The notes below the pieces were generated by a model, which did no database searches, was not told the origin of the DNA, and saw only the letters and a list, made by a program, of their open reading frames with translations. A DNA stretch of 33,306 nt, taken from NCBI GenBank assembly GCA_030656195.1, contig JAUSOJ010000250.1, positions 1-33,306 of the forward strand, written 5' to 3'. Numbering within the stretch: the first letter of the stretch is position 1; each line of letters starts with the position of its first letter. Below, in pieces: positions 8,967-14,540 of this stretch. Source of the DNA: Lutibacter sp. (GTDB taxonomy: Bacteria; Bacteroidota; Bacteroidia; Flavobacteriales; Flavobacteriaceae). A program made the position numbers and the translations under genes.

Positions 8967-9039
8967 AAACCTTTTTTGATTTGCCTTTTGGCGAAGTAAA
9001 AAAGTTTGTAACGAAAAGCACGACCCGCCAGCTGGCGGG
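8967..9039. repeat. Hairpin plus GC-rich palindrome, REP-like intergenic element
   Basis: An imperfect hairpin (8967-9008) pairs AAACCTTTTTTGATTTGCC with GGCGAAGTAAAAAAGTTT around a TTTT loop, with one bulge and a few mismatches. It is followed 16 nt later by the 16-nt perfect palindrome CCCGCCAGCTGGCGGG (9024-9039). The local GC content of that core contrasts sharply with its AT-rich surroundings. The arrangement resembles repetitive extragenic palindromes, but only one copy is in this window. Confidence 0.5.
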
Positions 9040-9101
9040 GAACCCCAAAAATAGTATGTTAATTATTTTACTGTTTTAGGTAGTTTTTTAGCCGTAAAAC
9101 T

Positions 9102-9521
9102 TTAAAAATTGGTAATTTTTAAAGCAGCGCTATTTATAACAAATACTTTATATTCTCTTGCAAAATGTTTATTTCCAGCTGTTTGCGGTGAGCCGTCTAT
9201 AATGCTGTATTCACTGTTATCGCAAGGGCATTTTAATTTTAAACTTCCGTCAAAATTCATAGGCGTTGCGCAGTCGTTATTTGGACAGGCTCTGTCAAAT
9301 GCTTTATAGGGCGGATTTCCGATGCCTGTATTTTGAATGATAATGCCTTTAATTCCGCCATTTGTATAGGCAAATCCGCTTGGTGTTTGAAGATTAATGT
9401 ATTGCGGTAAATTTAAATTGATGGTTTCATCTACATAAACATCGGGCAAAATATCGTTGGTGTCGTTCTTTTCGCAGGAAAAAAATAGGGCAAGCGCTAA
9501 CAATAAAAATAACTTTCGCAT
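9102..9521 (-). CDS. Lipoprotein with Rieske-like fold lacking histidine ligands
   Basis: A small exported lipoprotein of 139 residues. The track start at 9593 adds 24 residues with no signal character. I choose the Met at 9521 (MRKLFLLLALALFFSCEK), which gives a standard lipoprotein signal peptide with lipobox FFSC. The C-terminal half follows the order of a Rieske [2Fe-2S] domain, with ACPNNDC, then LKCPCDNSEYSIIDGSP. The positions normally held by the two histidine ligands are Asn and Asp (CPN instead of CxH, CPCD instead of CxxH), while the four cysteines remain. It is therefore unlikely to bind a Rieske cluster in the usual way. The role is unknown; similar proteins occur in flavobacteria as hypothetical lipoproteins. 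It is divergent from greA. Confidence 0.75.
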   Translation of the reverse strand: MRKLFLLLALALFFSCEKNDTNDILPDVYVDETINLNLPQYINLQTPSGFAYTNGGIKGIIIQNTGIGNPPYKAFDRACPNNDCATPMNFDGSLKLKCPCDNSEYSIIDGSPQTAGNKHFAREYKVFVINSAALKITNF

Positions 9522-9551
9522 AGTTATAACATCAAGTTTTTTGGATAACGG

Positions 9552-9580
9552 TTGCAATTTACAAATATTTTGTACATTTG
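9552..9580 (+). promoter_or_regulatory. Promoter of greA (TTG, 18-nt spacer, TACATTTG)
   Basis: The best match in the window to the Bacteroidota sigma-A promoter: TTG at 9552-9554, an 18-nt spacer and TACATTTG at 9573-9580. Transcription should start near 9587, giving a leader of about 55 nt. The spacer contains the inverted repeat TACAAA-TAT-TTTGTA (9560-9574), a possible operator. Confidence 0.75.
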
Positions 9581-9641
9581 TGTTAAATCTCATTCTGGGT
9601 TTCCAGTTGTGAGATTTTTGTATTTATTAAAACAGTAAGTT

Positions 9642-10118
9642 ATGAGTAATATTTCGTATTATACAGAAGAAGGGTTGAAAAAACTAAAGGATGAATTGGA
9701 GTTTTTGGAGCGTGTTGAACGCACAAGAATAAGTAATGATATTGCTGAAGCAAGAGATAAAGGAGATTTAAGCGAGAATGCCGAATACCACGCCGCCAAA
9801 GAGGAACAATCTATGTTGGAGTTGAAAATCGCCAAATTAAAAGAAGTGCTTTCCAATGCAAGAATAGTTGATGAATCGTTGTTGGATACTTCAAAAGTGT
9901 TGATTCATTCAACGGTGAGATTAAAAAACACGGTGACCAAAGCCGAATTTAAATATATTTTGGTGGCCGATTCCGAAACAAATTTGAAAGAAGGAAAACT
10001 GTCGGTAAATTCACCGATAGGTAAAGGTTTGTTGGGTAAAAAAGTTGGGGACATTACCGAAATTGAGGTGCCTAGCGGCGTTATGGAATTTGAGATTTTG
10101 GAAATTACCAGAGGATAA
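9642..10118 (+). CDS. greA: Transcription elongation factor GreA
   Basis: GreA enters the secondary channel of RNA polymerase and stimulates cleavage of backtracked transcripts. The 158-residue length is the usual one. Residues 1-75 form the antiparallel coiled coil, opening with SYYTEEGLKKLKDELEFLE and carrying the tip sequence DLSENAEYHAAKEEQ with the acidic residues that coordinate the catalytic magnesium. Residues 80-158 form the FKBP-like C-terminal domain (SPIGKGLLGKKVGD). It has its own strong promoter and is followed by a weak terminator-like hairpin, then the HIT gene. The call is secure. Confidence 0.97.
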   Translation: MSNISYYTEEGLKKLKDELEFLERVERTRISNDIAEARDKGDLSENAEYHAAKEEQSMLELKIAKLKEVLSNARIVDESLLDTSKVLIHSTVRLKNTVTKAEFKYILVADSETNLKEGKLSVNSPIGKGLLGKKVGDITEIEVPSGVMEFEILEITRG

Positions 10119-10139
10119 TTTTTTGTAAAATAATCGCAT

Positions 10140-10180
10140 AAATCCTTTTCAATTTTTTATTTGGAAAGGGTTTATTAATT
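10140..10180 (+). terminator. Possible weak terminator after greA
   Basis: AAATCCTTTTC (10140-10150) can pair with GGAAAGGGTTT (10163-10173), including two G-U pairs, around a 12-nt loop, followed by T-rich sequence. It overlaps the upstream edge of the HIT promoter. The stem is modest, so read-through is likely. Confidence 0.4.
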
Positions 10181-10183
10181 TTG
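10176..10183 (+). promoter_or_regulatory. -7 promoter element of the HIT gene
   Basis: TAATTTTG matches TAnnTTTG and places transcription start near 10190, just before the ATG at 10199. This overlaps the TTG that the ORF track uses as a start and argues against that longer version. Confidence 0.5.
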
Positions 10184-10198
10184 GGTAAAAATAAAACG

Positions 10199-10588
10199 AT
10201 GAGCACAATATTCACAAAAATAATTAATGGTGAAATCCCATCTTATAAAGTTGCCGAAAACGACGATTTTTATGCTTTTTTGGATGTAAATCCGAATGCA
10301 AAAGGTCATACGTTGGTGGTGCCGAAAAAGGAAGCCAACAAACTTTTTGAGTTGGATGAGGAAACTTACAATGGCTTAATGCGTTTTTCACGAAAGATTG
10401 CCATTGCTTTGGAAAAAACAATTCCGTGCAAACGTGTTGGAATGGCCGTTATCGGATTGGAAGTGCCTCACGTTCATGTACATTTAATTCCTTTGGATGC
10501 GATGCAAGATATGCAGTTTATGCATAAAGTAACCTTGAAGCCCGCGGAATTTGAAGCGATTGCCAAAGCGATTTCAGCCAATTTGTAA
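10199..10588 (+). CDS. HIT family nucleotide hydrolase
   Basis: A histidine-triad protein of 129 residues that hydrolyses or transfers nucleotidyl groups, such as AMP-lysine-type adducts or dinucleoside polyphosphates in related proteins. The active-site triad HVHVHLIP is near residues 93-100. Upstream are the typical IFTKIINGEIPSYKVAE start and the NPNAKGHTLVVPKKE segment. The track begins at a TTG (10181) that lies on the promoter -7 box; the ATG at 10199 gives the standard MSTIFTKII start. Its stop codon lies 2 nt from the end of the convergent kinase gene. The natural substrate is not known. Confidence 0.93.
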   Translation: MSTIFTKIINGEIPSYKVAENDDFYAFLDVNPNAKGHTLVVPKKEANKLFELDEETYNGLMRFSRKIAIALEKTIPCKRVGMAVIGLEVPHVHVHLIPLDAMQDMQFMHKVTLKPAEFEAIAKAISANL

Positions 10589-10590
10589 CA

Positions 10591-11739
10591 TTATTTTTTC
10601 AACGTAATCGCAAAAGTGGTTCCTTTACCCAATTCCGATTTTAAAACAGCGATTTTACCGTTGTGGTAATCTTCAATAATTCGTTTTGCGAGTGACAATC
10701 CCAATCCCCAACCGCGTTTTTTGGTGGTAAAACCTGGTGTAAAAATTTCGTGTTGCAAATGTTTTGGAATTCCTTTGCCGGTGTCGGCAATGGTGATGGT
10801 TACATTTTTATTGTTTTCAGTTATTAGAAGTGTTATTTTTCCTTTTCCTTCCATAGCATCAATGGCGTTTTTTACCAAATTTTCGATCACCCAACTAAAC
10901 AATTGCAGGTTTATTTTGGCGTAAATTTCTTTTTTTGAGGAATCAAAATTAAAAACAACTTGTTTGGAGCTTCTTAATTTGAGATATTCAAACGAATCGT
11001 TGGTTGCTTCCACCACATTTTGTTCTTTTAATTCGGGAATAGAGCCAATTTTTGAAAACCGTTCCGCGATGGTATTTAATCGCACTACATCATTTTCAAT
11101 TTCTTTTATGGTGTTTTCATTGGTGTTTTCCAGTCGTAAAATTTCAATCCAACCCAGCAGCGATGATAAAGGCGTGCCAATTTGATGGGCAGTTTCTTTG
11201 GCCATTCCGGTCCAAAGTTTGTTTTGTTCCGCCACTTTATTCGATTTAAAAAACAGGTAAATAACGCTGGCAAATAAAAATAAAATAAGAATCAGCGCTA
11301 CGGGATAATATTTTAGTTTGGTCAATAAATCGGAATTGCGGTAGTAAATATATTGCTTTAAGTCTTCTCCTTTATAGCTAATTGTGATGGGATTGTTTTG
11401 GCTTTTCATCAAAAAAAGCTGTTTTTCCAAATAGTTTTTCTTTTTTATTTTAAGAGAATCTAAATTGGACCATTCGGTAATGCTGTCTTTTTCATCAGTA
11501 ATAATCATCGGGATATTATGATTGTTGCCAATAATTTTAGCTTCAAGCGAAATATCGGTATTGAGGCTGGCGCTGCTGAAACGCTCATAAGCTTTCGCTA
11601 AAATTTCCATTTTGGAGCGTTCCTCGTGTTTAAATTTCTGAAAAAAATCATACGTGTTCCAAAGAATGAGGGCAACAATGATAAATGAGGACAAAATTAC
11701 TGTCCAACGAATTATCTGAGTATTCTTTTGTGAAGCCAT
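10591..11739 (-). CDS. Membrane sensor histidine kinase, orphan
   Basis: A 382-residue two-component kinase. The track start is a TTG two codons ahead of the ATG at 11739, which I prefer (MASQKNTQ). One transmembrane helix at about residues 11-30, an extracytoplasmic domain of roughly 110 residues and a second helix near 143-165 (YPVALILILFLFASVIYLFF) form the sensor. The phospho-acceptor histidine lies in ETAHQIGTPLSSLLGWIE (about residue 185). The ATPase domain shows the N box NLVKNAIDAMEG, G1 DTGKGIP, F box FTTKKRGWGLGLSL and a GKGTTF G2-like end. No response regulator gene is adjacent, so its partner must be elsewhere. The input signal is unknown. Confidence 0.93.
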   Translation of the reverse strand: MASQKNTQIIRWTVILSSFIIVALILWNTYDFFQKFKHEERSKMEILAKAYERFSSASLNTDISLEAKIIGNNHNIPMIITDEKDSITEWSNLDSLKIKKKNYLEKQLFLMKSQNNPITISYKGEDLKQYIYYRNSDLLTKLKYYPVALILILFLFASVIYLFFKSNKVAEQNKLWTGMAKETAHQIGTPLSSLLGWIEILRLENTNENTIKEIENDVVRLNTIAERFSKIGSIPELKEQNVVEATNDSFEYLKLRSSKQVVFNFDSSKKEIYAKINLQLFSWVIENLVKNAIDAMEGKGKITLLITENNKNVTITIADTGKGIPKHLQHEIFTPGFTTKKRGWGLGLSLAKRIIEDYHNGKIAVLKSELGKGTTFAITLKK

Positions 11740-11808
11740 AATCAAATATAAAGTATAAGTTCCTATAACTTAAAAATAAAATCTATATTATTTTAACCTT
11801 GAAATATT

Positions 11809-11816
11809 TATATTTG
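11809..11816 (+). promoter_or_regulatory. -7 promoter element of the flavin reductase-like gene
   Basis: TATATTTG matches TAnnTTTG and ends 15 nt before the chosen ATG at 11832. No good -33 TTG is seen. It overlaps the extended N-terminus of the track ORF, supporting the shorter start. Confidence 0.55.
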
Positions 11817-11831
11817 TTAAAAATCAAAAAA

Positions 11832-12692
11832 ATGCTAAGTATAGATCCAAAAGATATATCAACAGTAAAGTTACAGGAATATTTGCAAAGCGCCATTGCG
11901 CCGCGTCCTATTGCTTTTGCAAGCACGCTTGACGCGCATGGAAACCCAAATTTATCGCCATTTAGTTTTTTTAATGTTTTTAGTGCAAATCCGCCTGTTT
12001 TAATTTTTTCTCCTGCACGCCGCGTGCGGGATAACACCACAAAACACACTTTGGAAAATGCCAATACGACTCAAGAAGTGGTTATTAATGTGGTGAACTA
12101 CGATATTGTTCATCAAATGTCCTTGGCGAGCAGCGAATATCCCGAGGGTGTGAATGAGTTTTTAAAAGCGGGTTTTACCATGTTGCCATCTGATAAGGTT
12201 AAACCATTCAGAGTGGGAGAAGCGCCCATACAATTTGAGTGTAAGGTTAAAAAAATAGTGGAGCTCGGCTATGAAGGCGGTGCCGGAAATCTGGTCATTT
12301 GTGAAGTGGTAAAATTTCACATCAAAAAAGAGTATTTAAATGAAGACGGCACTATCAATCAATATAAATTAGACTTGGTGGCCAGGGCGGGAGGAAACTT
12401 GTATTCTCGCGCAAGAGAAGGTTTTTTTGAAATACCAAAACCAGTTTCTACACTTGGAATTGGAGTTGATGCCATACCTGCCGAAATACGAAACAGCGAC
12501 ATCTTAACAGGAAATGATTTGGGAATGCTGGGCAATGTGGAATCGGTTCCTTCTAACGCCGATGTTGATAAGTTTGCAAAAGAACATTTGGAATATGTTG
12601 GAATTAATACGGTGAAAAAACATACATTTGCGAAAGCGCTTTTAGAAAAAAACGAAGTGTCGAGTGCTTGGAAAGTACTTTTAATACAATAA
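11832..12692 (+). CDS. Flavin reductase-like protein, FMN-binding split barrel
   Basis: A 286-residue member of the flavin reductase-like domain family (flavoredoxin type), whose members bind FMN or FAD and reduce flavin or serve as electron carriers. The N-terminal split-barrel region shows SAIAPRPIAFASTLDAHGNPNLSPFSFFNVFSANPP, the classical flavin-binding segment of the family; VINVVNYDIV and the later LDLVARAGGNLYSRA are also typical. The track ORF starts at TTG 11799; I choose ATG 11832 (MLSIDPKDIS), downstream of a -7 box. The physiological substrate cannot be assigned. The next gene follows after 8 nt and is probably cotranscribed. Confidence 0.88.
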   Translation: MLSIDPKDISTVKLQEYLQSAIAPRPIAFASTLDAHGNPNLSPFSFFNVFSANPPVLIFSPARRVRDNTTKHTLENANTTQEVVINVVNYDIVHQMSLASSEYPEGVNEFLKAGFTMLPSDKVKPFRVGEAPIQFECKVKKIVELGYEGGAGNLVICEVVKFHIKKEYLNEDGTINQYKLDLVARAGGNLYSRAREGFFEIPKPVSTLGIGVDAIPAEIRNSDILTGNDLGMLGNVESVPSNADVDKFAKEHLEYVGINTVKKHTFAKALLEKNEVSSAWKVLLIQ

Positions 12693-12700
12693 TTAGAAAT

Positions 12701-13075
12701 ATGGAAATTACAGGAAAAATCAAAAAAATTGATGAACCTAAAACCTTTGGGGCAAGTGGTTTTAGAAAAAGAGAATTGGTAATTACTACAAATGAACAAT
12801 ATCCACAACCGTTGATGGTAGAATTTGTGCAAGATAAATGTGATTTATTAAATAGTTATCAAGTTGGGCAAGACGTAAAAGTATCCATCAATCTAAGAGG
12901 AAGAGAATGGATCAATCCGCAGGGAGAAGCTGTTTATTTTAACTCAATTCAAGGATGGAGAATAGAAGCAGCACAAGCGGAAGGTGCTCCTGGAGCAAAA
13001 CCAACAGCACCACCTGCTAAATTTGAAACCACTACAGAGATAGACGACAGCGAACCGGATGATTTACCGTTTTAA
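12701..13075 (+). CDS. DUF3127 protein with SSB-like acidic C-terminal tail
   Basis: A 124-residue protein of the DUF3127 family, found widely in Bacteroidota and some phages. The track start lies in the end of the preceding gene; I use ATG 12701 (MEITGKIKKIDEP). Residues 1-90 look like an OB-type beta barrel (LVITTNEQYPQPLMVEF, GQDVKVSINLRGREW). A flexible Pro/Ala-rich linker follows (GAPGAKPTAPPAK), and then the acidic tip DDSEPDDLPF. This layout copies single-stranded DNA-binding protein, whose conserved tail is DDDIPF, so a role in binding DNA or the SSB partner network is a fair inference. It sits 8 nt behind the flavin reductase-like gene and ends at a strong terminator. Confidence 0.85.
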   Translation: MEITGKIKKIDEPKTFGASGFRKRELVITTNEQYPQPLMVEFVQDKCDLLNSYQVGQDVKVSINLRGREWINPQGEAVYFNSIQGWRIEAAQAEGAPGAKPTAPPAKFETTTEIDDSEPDDLPF

Positions 13076-13093
13076 GTCGGTTTAAATAGTATT

Positions 13094-13127
13094 AAAAAGA
13101 GAAAAACCCAGGTTTTTCTCTTTTTTT
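13094..13127 (+). terminator. Intrinsic terminator after the DUF3127 gene
   Basis: AAAAAGAGAAAAACC (13094-13108) pairs with GGTTTTTCTCTTTTT around a very short loop and runs into a T-tract ending at 13127. A classical rho-independent terminator. Confidence 0.88.
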
Positions 13128-13134
13128 GTTTGGT

Positions 13135-13142
13135 TATATTTG
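13135..13142 (+). promoter_or_regulatory. -7 promoter element of aat
   Basis: TATATTTG matches TAnnTTTG, 16 nt before the ATG and directly after the upstream terminator. No good -33 box was found. Confidence 0.55.
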
Positions 13143-13158
13143 TAAAAAATAATTAGGA

Positions 13159-13794
13159 ATGTATTTGCTTTCAAAAGATTTGGTATTTCCTTCGGTAAAT
13201 TTGGCGGATAAAAATGGTTTATTGGCCATTGGAGGCGATTTATCTGCCGAAAGATTGTTGCTTGCTTATAAAAGCGGAATTTTCCCTTGGTACAATCCGA
13301 GAGAACCCATTATTTGGTACAGCCCTGATCCAAGAATGGTTTTGTTTCCAAAAAATCTGAAAATTTCGAAAAGCATGAAGCAAATTATTCGAAAAAATCA
13401 ATTTAGGGCAACCTTCAATCAAAATTTTTCGGAGGTGATTTCTAACTGTAAAAATAGTTACAGAGAAGGCCAGGGCGGAACGTGGATCACCGATGAAATG
13501 GAACAGGCCTATATTAATTTACACCAATTGGGTGTGGCAAAATCGGTGGAGGTTTGGGAAGGAGATGAATTGGTTGGCGGATTGTATGGCATCGATTTAG
13601 GACACGTTTTTTGCGGGGAAAGCATGTTCAGCAAGGTAAGCAATGCTTCAAAATTCGCTTTTGTTTATTTGGTTCAAAAACTGGAAAAAGAACATTATAT
13701 ATTGATAGATTGCCAGGTTTATAATGCGCATTTGGCAAGTCTGGGAGCCGATGAAATTTCAAGAGAAACCTTTCTAACCTATCTCAAAAAGTAA
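13159..13794 (+). CDS. aat: Leucyl/phenylalanyl-tRNA-protein transferase
   Basis: Aat transfers Leu or Phe from charged tRNA to proteins with N-terminal Lys or Arg, marking them for ClpS-ClpAP degradation through the N-end rule. The 211-residue protein shows the family's ordered motifs: NGLLAIGGDLS near the start, GIFPWYNPREPIIWYSPDPR, GTWITDEM, VGGLYGIDLGHVFCGESMFS and LIDCQVYNAHLASLGA near the end. The length is at the short end of normal. It is followed 39 nt later by the MazG-like gene. No clp gene is in the window. Confidence 0.96.
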   Translation: MYLLSKDLVFPSVNLADKNGLLAIGGDLSAERLLLAYKSGIFPWYNPREPIIWYSPDPRMVLFPKNLKISKSMKQIIRKNQFRATFNQNFSEVISNCKNSYREGQGGTWITDEMEQAYINLHQLGVAKSVEVWEGDELVGGLYGIDLGHVFCGESMFSKVSNASKFAFVYLVQKLEKEHYILIDCQVYNAHLASLGADEISRETFLTYLKK

Positions 13795-13803
13795 AAAGTT
13801 CAC

Positions 13804-13811
13804 TATCTTTG
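13804..13811 (+). promoter_or_regulatory. -7 promoter element of the MazG-like gene
   Basis: TATCTTTG matches TAnnTTTG and lies 22 nt ahead of the ATG at 13834, suggesting separate transcription from aat. No clear -33 box. Confidence 0.5.
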
Positions 13812-13833
13812 AACTTCAATAAAAACAACAAAA

Positions 13834-14160
13834 ATGGAGATTAAAAACGCACAGCTTGTCGTTGACAATTGGATAAAAGAACATGGAGTCCGTTATTTTA
13901 ATGAATTGACCAATATGGCGCAATTGACTGAAGAAGTTGGTGAAGTGGCGCGAATTATTGCACGGCGTTATGGCGAACAAAGCGAAAAGGAAAGCGATAA
14001 AGGAAAAGATTTGGGCGAAGAACTGGCCGATGTGGTTTTTGTGGTTTTGTGTTTGGCAAATCAGACGGGTGTTGATTTACAGGCGGCCTTCGATAAAAAA
14101 ATGGATATAAAAACAAAACGGGATCACGACCGTCATCAAAATAATAAAAAATTAAAATAA
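13834..14160 (+). CDS. MazG-like nucleotide pyrophosphohydrolase
   Basis: A 108-residue single-domain all-alpha NTP pyrophosphohydrolase of the MazG-like group, which hydrolyses (d)NTPs to monophosphates and may clear damaged or unwanted nucleotides. The metal-binding acidic motifs are visible: LTEEVGEVAR (EExxE) near residues 30-39 and LGEELADVVFVVLC (ExxxD-type) near 59-72. It is much shorter than the two-domain E. coli MazG. The basic, asparagine-rich tail (RDHDRHQNNKKLK) is probably disordered. It directly abuts the next gene, whose ATG follows its stop codon with no gap, so the two are likely translationally coupled. Confidence 0.88.
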   Translation: MEIKNAQLVVDNWIKEHGVRYFNELTNMAQLTEEVGEVARIIARRYGEQSEKESDKGKDLGEELADVVFVVLCLANQTGVDLQAAFDKKMDIKTKRDHDRHQNNKKLK

Positions 14161-14400
14161 ATGAATCCTTATAAAAATCAGTCGTTTTTAAAATTGACCG
14201 TTCGATTTGCATTGATCTTTTTTGTGGTGGTCACCATCCTGAAAATTATCATTTCAATATTTAAAAATAGTGGAGTTTCAGGTATGATTTCAGAATATTT
14301 TTCTGCAGAAACCTGGATGTCATTTGTGACAATTCAGTTGGTGATGGCACTTGTTTATGGATTGCTGATGGCGGGTTATTACAAGTTTATTAAAAAATAA
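14161..14400 (+). CDS. Small two-helix membrane protein, function unknown
   Basis: A 79-residue protein that I do not recognise. Two hydrophobic stretches are clear: about residues 12-33 (TVRFALIFFVVVTILKIIISIF) and about 52-75 (WMSFVTIQLVMALVYGLLMAGYYKF), joined by a short Gly/Ser-containing loop. The ends are basic, so the most likely topology has both termini in the cytoplasm. It begins immediately after the stop codon of the MazG-like gene, and that coupling is the main reason to accept it as real. No function is implied. It is followed by a palindromic repeat element. Confidence 0.75.
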   Translation: MNPYKNQSFLKLTVRFALIFFVVVTILKIIISIFKNSGVSGMISEYFSAETWMSFVTIQLVMALVYGLLMAGYYKFIKK

Positions 14401-14531
14401 AGAGGCTGTCTAAAAATAAATTATATTTTAACTGCAAAAGACGCTAGGTTTTTCGCAAGGAACGCAAAATGTTAATTTCTATAACTTAACATTTTGCGAA
14501 CATTGCGGTTAAACCAATTTTTTAGGCAGCT
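14401..14531. repeat. Palindromic MITE-like intergenic element
   Basis: The 140-nt gap between two convergent genes is largely self-complementary. The outer ends GGCTGTCTAAAAA (14403-14415) and TTTTTTAGGCAGC (14518-14530) are near-inverted copies. The centre is a perfect 13-bp inverted repeat, CGCAAAATGTTAA (14463-14475) and TTAACATTTTGCG (14486-14498), with a 10-nt loop. The left arm also carries an extra GCAA-type segment. GGCTGTCT-type ends recall insertion-sequence termini, so a small non-coding mobile-element derivative is plausible. It may also terminate both flanking genes. Confidence 0.6.
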
Positions 14532-14540
14532 GTATTTTTA

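Larger units (their letters stand above)
8787..9101. other. Gene-free stretch of about 315 nt between purK and the lipoprotein gene
   Basis: No convincing reading frame. It holds the purK promoter at the left. Further right is a cluster of self-complementary sequence: an 11-nt palindrome GTTCAGTGAAC (8941-8951), a longer hairpin (8967-9008) and a GC-rich palindrome (9024-9039). This looks like a repetitive or structured intergenic element rather than a decayed gene. Confidence 0.6.

Noticed and set aside
9522-9593. Extended N-terminus of the Rieske-like lipoprotein ORF
   Set aside because: The 24 extra residues precede a perfect lipoprotein signal peptide and overlap the greA promoter region.
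11743-11750. TATATTTG on the minus strand just ahead of the histidine kinase start
   Set aside because: It ends only 3 nt before the ATG, so transcription would begin at or after the start codon; no -33 box is present. Treated as chance in AT-rich DNA.
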